Source: Bacteroidales bacterium | GTDB taxonomy: Bacteria; Bacteroidota; Bacteroidia; Bacteroidales; UBA932 | NCBI GenBank assembly: GCA_024401695.1 | Contig: JAKSKN010000017.1 | Span: 1 to 47,040 of the forward strand | DNA length: 47,040 bases | Reading direction: 5' to 3' | Part shown: piece by piece, positions 41,875 through 47,040 of the stretch | Numbering within the stretch: the stretch's first letter is position 1 | How the letters are laid out: each line of letters starts with the position of its first letter | Program-made: the position numbers and the translations under genes | Notes under the pieces: model-generated | Database searches by the model: none | Seen by the model: the letters and a program-made list of their open reading frames with translations, nothing else | Told to the model about the DNA's origin: nothing

Positions 41875-43421
41875 TTCTTGTGTCTTTTTAGGGTCTGGAG
41901 GCATTCGCGTCTCGGGATGATGACGGAAACGCCCTTGTAGTTGATTTCCTCACGGAGGATGCGTGTGATTTCAGGCATGTTTGCAGGGAGCGGAACAACC
42001 ACGTGGAGATGCTCGGGCTCGACGCCGAGACCAAGGCAAATCGCCTCGAACTTGGATGTTCCCGCACTGTCCTGACCACCGGTCATAGCCGTGGTGAGGT
42101 TGTCGGAGATGATGACCGTGATGTTGGCGTGGTCGTTGACTGCGTCAAGTAGACCGGTCATACCCGAATGTGTGAAAGTGGAGTCGCCGATGACTGCGAT
42201 TGCAGGGAAGAGTCCCGCATCGGCGGCACCCTTGGCCATTGTGATGGATGCGCCCATATCTACGCAGCTCGCAAGCGCGCTGAATGGAGGGAGGGCGCCA
42301 AGAGTATAGCAGCCGATGTCACCGAAGATGCGCGCGCCGGGGAATTCGGCGGCGACTTCATTGAGAGCCTTGTAGACATCGCGGTGGCCGCATCCCGGGC
42401 AGAGCTGCGGCGGGCGAGGGGCGAGGCACTGCGCTTCGGCAAGTGCCTCCGAAGGCTTGATGCCGAGAGCGGCGGCAACGCTGTCCGGAGTGAGTTCTCC
42501 GGTACGCGGAAGTGCACCTGTAAGGCGTCCGGCGACCTTGTAGTCAACACCCAGAAGCGCACGCACGTCCTGTTCAACGACAGGCTGGCCATCTTCTACC
42601 ACAAGTATCTTTGAGCAGCGGGCTGCAAGATAGCGGACCGCGCTCTGAGGGATAGGATATTGGTTGATCTTCAGAATCGAGGCTTTCGGAGCGGCTTCCT
42701 TTACATAATTGTAACCGATGCCACAGGCGATTATGCCGAGCTTGCCCTCGCCCTCGATGGCAGCAGCACGCTCGCTCTCGTCGAGGATGTCCTTCTGCTT
42801 GTCGATGAGCTCGGCGTATTTCCTGCGGGCGATTGCAGGCAGGAGCACCCAGCCGCGGTCATTCGCCGGGCGGAACTCATTCTGCGCACGCTCCTCGCCG
42901 ACCTCGACAGCAGCGCGCGAGTGCGCGAGACGTGTGACGACGCGGAAAAGAACCGGCAGCTTGACTCTTTCTGACAGTTCGAATGCCTTGCCTATCATAT
43001 CATACGCTTCCTGCTGGCAGGACGGCTCAAAGATCGGAACCATTGCGAACTTGCCGTAGAAACGGGAGTCCTGCTCATTCTGGGAAGAATGCATCGACGG
43101 ATCGTCGGCAGCCAGGACCACGAGTCCTCCTTCGACTCCGGTGATGGCGGAGTTCACGAATGCGTCGGCACAAACGTTCATACCCACGTGCTTCATACAT
43201 ACCAGAGCACGCTTTCCGGCATAAGACATACCGAGAGCCGCTTCCATTGCGGTCTTCTCATTTGTACACCAGCGGCTGCGGATTGCAGGCGCGTATTTCT
43301 GAATAAACTCGGTAATCTCGGTGGACGGGGTACCGGGATATGCATAGACGCCGGAAAGACCGGCGCGGATGGCACCCAACGCGACAGCTTCGTCGCCGAG
43401 CAACAATTTCTTTTCTGCCAT
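41871..43421 (-). CDS. iorA: Indolepyruvate oxidoreductase subunit alpha (IorA), without ferredoxin domain
   Basis: 516 residues. N-terminal pyrimidine-binding half: LLLGDEAVALGAIRAGLSGVYAYPGTPSTEITEF; C-terminal TPP half: LCPGCGHRDVYKALNEV near 344 and GDIGCYTLGALPPF..., AVIGDSTFTHSGMTGLLDAVNDHANITVIISDN near 405-440. The IorA family usually continues with a C-terminal segment carrying Cys for two 4Fe-4S clusters; here the protein ends PRRECLQTLKRHKK with no Cys cluster. Electrons must therefore reach ferredoxin by a separate protein or another path. It lies two bases after the nitrilase gene. Confidence 0.93.
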   Translation of the reverse strand: MAEKKLLLGDEAVALGAIRAGLSGVYAYPGTPSTEITEFIQKYAPAIRSRWCTNEKTAMEAALGMSYAGKRALVCMKHVGMNVCADAFVNSAITGVEGGLVVLAADDPSMHSSQNEQDSRFYGKFAMVPIFEPSCQQEAYDMIGKAFELSERVKLPVLFRVVTRLAHSRAAVEVGEERAQNEFRPANDRGWVLLPAIARRKYAELIDKQKDILDESERAAAIEGEGKLGIIACGIGYNYVKEAAPKASILKINQYPIPQSAVRYLAARCSKILVVEDGQPVVEQDVRALLGVDYKVAGRLTGALPRTGELTPDSVAAALGIKPSEALAEAQCLAPRPPQLCPGCGHRDVYKALNEVAAEFPGARIFGDIGCYTLGALPPFSALASCVDMGASITMAKGAADAGLFPAIAVIGDSTFTHSGMTGLLDAVNDHANITVIISDNLTTAMTGGQDSAGTSKFEAICLGLGVEPEHLHVVVPLPANMPEITRILREEINYKGVSVIIPRRECLQTLKRHKK

Positions 43422-43423
43422 TT

Positions 43424-44191
43424 CTATTTCTTGAATTCAAAGTCGTCGGCGTCGTCGAGGACAGGGAATTTCTTGCCATATTCCTCAAGATGCTTCAGAT
43501 CCACTATACCAGTAATCAAACCTTCAGTATTGTCCGGCACGGCTTCCAGCGTGTCACCGTACGGATCTATAAACGCCGTGCCGCCCGTATATTCGCAGAC
43601 AGGGTCGGAACCGGTTCTGTTCGCTGCAAGCACATAACACTGATTCTCTATCGCACGCGCACGGAGAAGCGTGTCCCACGCAAATCGGCGCGGCTTCGGC
43701 CAGTTGGCCACGATGAGCATCGCGTCGTAGTCTCCGCGGTTGCGAAGCCATACGGGAAAACGCAGGTCGTAGCACACTGCAAGCAGGATGCGTACGCCTT
43801 TGTATTCCACTATCTTCCTTTCGCTGCCGGCATTGAAACGGTGATGCTCGCCGCCGTACTTGAAAAGGTGACGTTTGTCGTACTGGACGAAAGTGCCGTC
43901 CGGACGGACAAAATAAAGTCTGTTGACAAGTTTGCCGTCGCCAGAGTCGAGGGCGACGCTTCCGGCGAATGCCGCATTGAACTCAGCCGCCTTTCGTTTC
44001 ATCCACTGAAGGGCAACGGACGGTTCTTTCTCTACCACTGCGTCTTCCTGGGTAGCGAATCCAGTGGTGAACATTTCGGGGAGAACATACAGATCTGCGC
44101 CCTGAGCGCCGGCCAGCAACTTGTCAAGATGCTGGACATTCTGCTCGGGCGAGCCCCACAGTATGTCCTGTTGAATTATGGTAACCTTCAT
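43424..44191 (-). CDS. Nitrilase-family amidase, omega-amidase type
   Basis: 255 residues, C-N hydrolase fold. The catalytic triad is visible: Glu39 in VLPEMFTTGF, Lys106 in YDKRHLF and Cys140 in LLAVCYDLRFPVW. The pattern PEMFxTGF with YDKRHLF and CYDLRFP is that of the YafV/NIT2 omega-amidase branch, which hydrolyses 2-oxoglutaramate, the product of glutamine transamination. First gene of the operon with IorA, IorB, two PaaK ligases and an ACT protein, under the promoter at 44211-44242. The pairing suggests glutamine-dependent transamination of arylpyruvates; that link is inference. Confidence 0.88.
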   Translation of the reverse strand: MKVTIIQQDILWGSPEQNVQHLDKLLAGAQGADLYVLPEMFTTGFATQEDAVVEKEPSVALQWMKRKAAEFNAAFAGSVALDSGDGKLVNRLYFVRPDGTFVQYDKRHLFKYGGEHHRFNAGSERKIVEYKGVRILLAVCYDLRFPVWLRNRGDYDAMLIVANWPKPRRFAWDTLLRARAIENQCYVLAANRTGSDPVCEYTGGTAFIDPYGDTLEAVPDNTEGLITGIVDLKHLEEYGKKFPVLDDADDFEFKK

Positions 44192-44210
44192 TATACTATA
44201 CTAACTTTCA

Positions 44211-44242
44211 CAAATATAGTAAATGCGGTTCCATTATCCAAA
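44211..44242 (-). promoter_or_regulatory. Promoter of the arylpyruvate operon
   Basis: The minus strand has TTTG at 44242-44239, a 20-nt spacer, then TATATTTG at 44218-44211. Both elements match the Bacteroidetes consensus TTTG-N19/20-TAnnTTTG. The transcript would start near 44204, 13 bases before the amidase ATG. Confidence 0.8.
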
Positions 44243-44253
44243 CAAAGACAGCG

Positions 44254-44628
44254 TCAATTCGATGCGCTGCGTGTCCGGAGTACGGGGACCGTGCAGGCCG
44301 CGGTTATGAGAATCGCGGCAGCCAGCAGGAACCAGGTCCTATAAGTCATCAGGAACACGAAGAAACTGCTGTCAAGCAAAAGGTAGAACTCTCCGAATGT
44401 GGCAGGGGCGAGAAGGATGAACGCGGCCAGGAGACCGCCGACGACTGCTCCGGCAACAAGGGCGATGAACAACACCCTGCGGTACTTGTGGATCTGACGC
44501 TCGTGATACACCTTGACATCTTCAACCACATCCAGCTTCTCGTTGAGCGAAGCCATAAAATCGGCGCTGTCAGTCAGTTCCGGCTGATAGTCACTCAGTA
44601 ATTCTTTGATTTCAAGATCTTCTTTCAT
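44254..44628 (-). CDS. Membrane anti-sigma-like protein
   Basis: 124 residues: an acidic N-terminal cytoplasmic part of about 50 residues (KEDLEIKELLSDYQPELTDSADFMASLNEKLDVVEDVKVYHERQIHKYRR) and two membrane segments (about 52-71 and 97-115). It overlaps the ECF sigma gene by 17 bases. Size, topology and coupling indicate an anti-sigma factor; no HxxxCxxC zinc motif is present. It is the last gene of the DUF2807 operon. Confidence 0.68.
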   Translation of the reverse strand: MKEDLEIKELLSDYQPELTDSADFMASLNEKLDVVEDVKVYHERQIHKYRRVLFIALVAGAVVGGLLAAFILLAPATFGEFYLLLDSSFFVFLMTYRTWFLLAAAILITAACTVPVLRTRSASN

Positions 44629-45109
44629 AGCTCATCAATGTCTTTAAATGTTCGCGCCCGCGCGAGAGATGTGATTTGATTGTCCCTTCAGGGATGCTCA
44701 GGATTGTCGAGATTTCCTTTATCGGCCGGTCTTCCATATAGAAGAGCAGGATAACGGCCTTTTCATTCGGAGGAAGTTTCTCTATGGCCGCGTAGAGGTC
44801 CTGATGTTCGAAGCGGGAGTCAGCGCGGCTGTCATCGGCCAGGTTCTGCGCTTCAGGGGATGTCTCGTCAATGGTATTCGGCTTTTTCTTCCTGACGTAA
44901 TCAATGAAGCAGTTGTAGGCTATCCTGTACAGCCAGGTGGAGAACTTGACGCGCGGAATATAGTCTGCCGAGGCGACGTAGGCCTTCACGAGCGCGCTTT
45001 GCGCGAGGTCATCGGCTTGCGCCCTGTCACCCCCGCACAAAGCGAGGAGGAACCTTCTCAGACCCTCCTGCTCTGCAGTCACGTTCTTTATGAACTCCTC
45101 GCGTGTCAC
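44612..45109 (-). CDS. ECF RNA polymerase sigma factor
   Basis: 165 residues. Region 2: LRRFLLALCGGDRAQADDLAQSALVKAYVASADY, FSTWLYRIAYNCFIDYVRKKKP; region 4: AAIEKLPPNEKAVILLFYMEDRPIKEISTILSIPEGTIKSHLSRGREHLKTLM. It belongs to the ECF class coupled to small membrane anti-sigma proteins, one of which overlaps its end. It sits six bases after a DUF6249-like membrane gene. Confidence 0.92.
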   Translation of the reverse strand: MTREEFIKNVTAEQEGLRRFLLALCGGDRAQADDLAQSALVKAYVASADYIPRVKFSTWLYRIAYNCFIDYVRKKKPNTIDETSPEAQNLADDSRADSRFEHQDLYAAIEKLPPNEKAVILLFYMEDRPIKEISTILSIPEGTIKSHLSRGREHLKTLMSYERRS

Positions 45110-45115
45110 TTGAAA

Positions 45116-45556
45116 TTACTCGTCAAGCTTGTATTTCTTTCCGACAAAGAATGTCAGGACCTTGCCAAGTCCAACGGCGAAAAATACGGAGCCGGGGATA
45201 ATCGTGACCCACTCGGTGATTCCGGTGGTAAGACCGATTATGATGAAGGCAAGGCCGATCAGACCGACGATGCAGCCACCCTGGAATTGGTCTTTGGCAG
45301 ACTTCTTGGCCTGGGACTTGATTTCATTCCTGGCCTCGTCCCCAACTGCATTTTTATAATCGTTGTTTGCCGTCATTTCTTCAGGTCTAACGCCTTTTTC
45401 AAGCGCGGCAAGATAGCGCTGGGTTCTCAATTCTTCGGTACGCTTTCTGGCGGACATCACCAGTGCTACGATGGTAATCGGAAGTGCGAAGCATAAAAGA
45501 GACACTACCAGAAGGTCTTCCAGATCGTACCAGTTGATTGCAAGTAACTCACTCAT
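45116..45556 (-). CDS. DUF6249-like membrane protein
   Basis: 146 residues with three hydrophobic segments: about 13-34 near the N-terminus, and 92-110 and 113-135 close together near the C-terminus, separated by a charged stretch (SARKRTEELRTQRYLAALEKGVRPEEM). The phrase RYLAALEKGVRPEE is characteristic of Bacteroidetes DUF6249 proteins encoded beside ECF sigma genes. Function unknown; inner-membrane location expected. It lies between the DUF2807 gene and the sigma gene. Confidence 0.65.
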   Translation of the reverse strand: MSELLAINWYDLEDLLVVSLLCFALPITIVALVMSARKRTEELRTQRYLAALEKGVRPEEMTANNDYKNAVGDEARNEIKSQAKKSAKDQFQGGCIVGLIGLAFIIIGLTTGITEWVTIIPGSVFFAVGLGKVLTFFVGKKYKLDE

Positions 45557-45579
45557 TGTAAATATGTTTTAGTAATCGA

Positions 45580-46356
45580 TTATCTATTGAATCTCACTGA
45601 ACCCGAGCCTGAGATATGACTCTCGAGCCCACCTGTCGCAAGTTTGCCGGAGATGTTGCCCGAACCGGAAATCGAAGCATCAACAACACCTGTAACCTCT
45701 CCGTTCAGTTCCATTCTTCCGCTGCCGGAAATACGTAGGTCGACATCTCCGTCAGCATAAAAATTCTCGATATCAACGTTTCCGCTGCCGGAAATCCTGA
45801 AGGAAGCGTCCTTGCACTTGAGAGACTCGGCTTCGATCCTGCCGCTGCCGGAAATGGAGAAATCAAAATCACAGCAATTTATTACGCCAATCTTGAAGAT
45901 ACCGCTGCCTGACGAGGAATAGGATATATCAGAATTTGACTTATGTCCCTTGTCATCAATAAAGTTGCCGCTGCCTGACTTGGAAACCGACACAATGTCT
46001 GGAGAATAGACAGTGACGCGAAGCACAAGAGAATTGTATCTGCCGTCCTGCAGCTTGACAGTCAGAGTAGCGCCTGAAACTTTAGTAATAAGTTTCTCGA
46101 CATCTTCCTTACGACCTTCTACAAGCACCTTGGATTCATCGGACTGCACATAATACACGTTAAACGGACCTGAAATGGCAAGTCTGTCGAAAGAGTCCAT
46201 ATTACGAAACTCAGAAAAGTCAATACCTTTCTCAGTATAGTTTCCGACGAGAGTCACACCGGAATTCTTAAAAATCCTGATACCCTTTCCTTCACCTGCG
46301 AACATACAGGAAGTAGCAATCAACGCGATCAAAATTGAAGTAAAAATCTTTTTCAT
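45580..46356 (-). CDS. DUF2807 (head-GIN) secreted beta-helix protein
   Basis: 258 residues with a signal sequence (about 1-20; SCMFAGEG contains a possible lipobox at Cys17). From about residue 55 it shows the DUF2807 pattern FDRLAISGPFNVYYVQSDESKVLVEG, followed by eight turns with the repeated element SGSG (SKSGSGNF, SSSGSGIF, SISGSGRIE, RISGSGNVD, RISGSGRME, SISGSGNIS, HISGSGSVR), each about 18-22 residues, as in a parallel beta-helix. First gene of the sigma/anti-sigma operon. Proposed adhesin- or stress-related role in Bacteroidetes; exact function unknown. Confidence 0.88.
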   Translation of the reverse strand: MKKIFTSILIALIATSCMFAGEGKGIRIFKNSGVTLVGNYTEKGIDFSEFRNMDSFDRLAISGPFNVYYVQSDESKVLVEGRKEDVEKLITKVSGATLTVKLQDGRYNSLVLRVTVYSPDIVSVSKSGSGNFIDDKGHKSNSDISYSSSGSGIFKIGVINCCDFDFSISGSGRIEAESLKCKDASFRISGSGNVDIENFYADGDVDLRISGSGRMELNGEVTGVVDASISGSGNISGKLATGGLESHISGSGSVRFNR

Positions 46357-46449
46357 AATATCACTTTTTATATTGTTATCGAATCATCTTTCGCAATATA
46401 AACGGAACATCATATCCAAAGGTTGCAATAATATACAAAAAAAACAATT

Positions 46450-46499
46450 TCGGAGCGAAGCGACAAAGCCCCTTCCTGGGAAGGGGTTTGGGGTAGGGT
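46450..46499. repeat. Intergenic candidate dispersed repeat with palindrome
   Basis: Contains CGGAGCGAAGCG and an 8-bp palindrome CCCCTTCC-TG-GGAAGGGG (46469-46486) followed by TTTGGGGTAGGG. The 11-mer GGAGCGAAGCG also occurs in the truB insertion (20467-20477). It sits between the rRNA operon end and the DUF2807 operon and codes for nothing recognisable. Confidence 0.4.
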
Positions 46500-46525
46500 A
46501 GTTGACCACAGGCAGCTGACGCTGT

Positions 46526-46547
46526 TTTTATGCCGACAGGCATAAAA
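46526..46547. terminator. Second hairpin after the rRNA operon
   Basis: TTTTATGCC (46526-46534) pairs perfectly with GGCATAAAA (46539-46547), loop GACA. With the A/T-rich ends it may be a back-up terminator for the rRNA operon on the minus strand. Confidence 0.5.
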
Positions 46548-46550
46548 TGA

Positions 46551-46584
46551 GAATGCCCGGCTGGATTCGTCCAGTCGGGCATTC
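46551..46584 (-). terminator. rRNA operon terminator
   Basis: A 14-bp stem (46551-46564 with 46571-46584, one G-T pair) begins six bases after the end of 5S rRNA on the minus strand and is followed by TCATTTTATG. Position and strength suit the end of the rRNA transcript. Confidence 0.7.
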
Positions 46585-46589
46585 GAAAA

Positions 46590-46699
46590 GCGGCAGCTGC
46601 CTACTCTCCCACTTGGTGTAGCAGTACCATCGGCTCCGGTGTGTTTAACTTCTCTGTTCGGGATGGGAAGAGGTGGGACCACACTGATATAACCACCGC
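46590..46699 (-). rRNA. rrf: 5S ribosomal RNA
   Basis: The minus strand shows the conserved 5S core GGTCCCACCTCTTCCCATCCCGAACAGAGAAGTTAAACAC... and GCCGATGGTACTGC...GTGGGAGAGTAGG. Helix I pairs GCGGTGGTT (from 46699) with AGCTGCCGC (to 46590), which sets the ends; about 110 nt. Confidence 0.95.
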
Positions 46700-46749
46700 A
46701 GTATTTTACTTGAGAGAGATCCTTCCGGTAAAGACGTCCGGCTACAAAA

Positions 46750-47040
<291 letters not shown>

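Noticed and set aside
43340-44344. 334-codon + strand open frame over the amidase gene
   Set aside because: It is the complement of a gene with an intact catalytic triad and crosses that operon's promoter.
46410-46682. Open frames across the 5S rRNA end and spacer
   Set aside because: They run into the 5S rRNA gene and a palindromic spacer; no protein is likely.

Overview
The window reads as a chromosomal segment of a Bacteroidetes bacterium, most likely a gut-type member of the order Bacteroidales. The grounds are: promoters with the Bacteroidetes -7 box TAnnTTTG; families largely confined to this phylum (DUF4249, DUF4252, TonB receptors with STN domains, ECF sigma/anti-sigma pairs); a dcw cluster without murF; and a mostly GC-rich, dense gene layout using the standard code. 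I cannot name a genus from sequence alone.

Layout. 1-1300: the end of a TPR protein, a small lipoprotein, and tRNA-His with its own promoter and terminator. 1299-3080: a carboxyltransferase of the oxaloacetate decarboxylase/PycB type whose C-terminal biotinyl-like domain lacks the biotin lysine. 3164-20749: one long + strand operon, mraZ-rsmH-ftsL-ftsI-murE-mraY-murD-ftsW-murG-murC-ftsQ-ftsA-ftsZ-gltX-rpiB-truB, almost every junction overlapping or a few bases apart. In front of mraZ lie four AATG[T/G]A repeats at exactly 10-bp period, a probable MraZ operator. truB carries an in-frame 190-bp palindromic insertion.

20746-30286 (- strand): a TonB receptor/DUF4249/MG2-plug operon, then a DUF4252-sigma-anti-sigma-DUF4252 module, then uxaC, whose stop codon overlaps that of truB. 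30361-33517 (+): kdgK, KDPG aldolase and a hexuronate permease. With uxaC these make up part of a hexuronate catabolic route; the reductase and dehydratase steps are not in the window. 33532-38022 (-): a second TonB/DUF4249 set with its own ECF sigma factor and a short FecR-like regulator. 38239-44191 (-): ACT-domain protein, two phenylacetate-CoA ligases, IorB, IorA and an omega-amidase-like nitrilase, an arylpyruvate/arylacetate operon. 44254-46356 (-): ECF sigma, anti-sigma, a DUF6249-like membrane protein and a DUF2807 protein. 46590-47040 (-): 5S rRNA and the 3' end of 23S rRNA.

Apart from rRNA there is no stretch over 300 bases without a gene. The most unusual element is the foldback insertion in truB, which resembles in principle the palindromic elements that insert in frame in Rickettsia proteins. 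Also worth attention are the MraZ operator, the carboxyltransferase without its biotin lysine, and the paired DUF4252 sigma-factor module.
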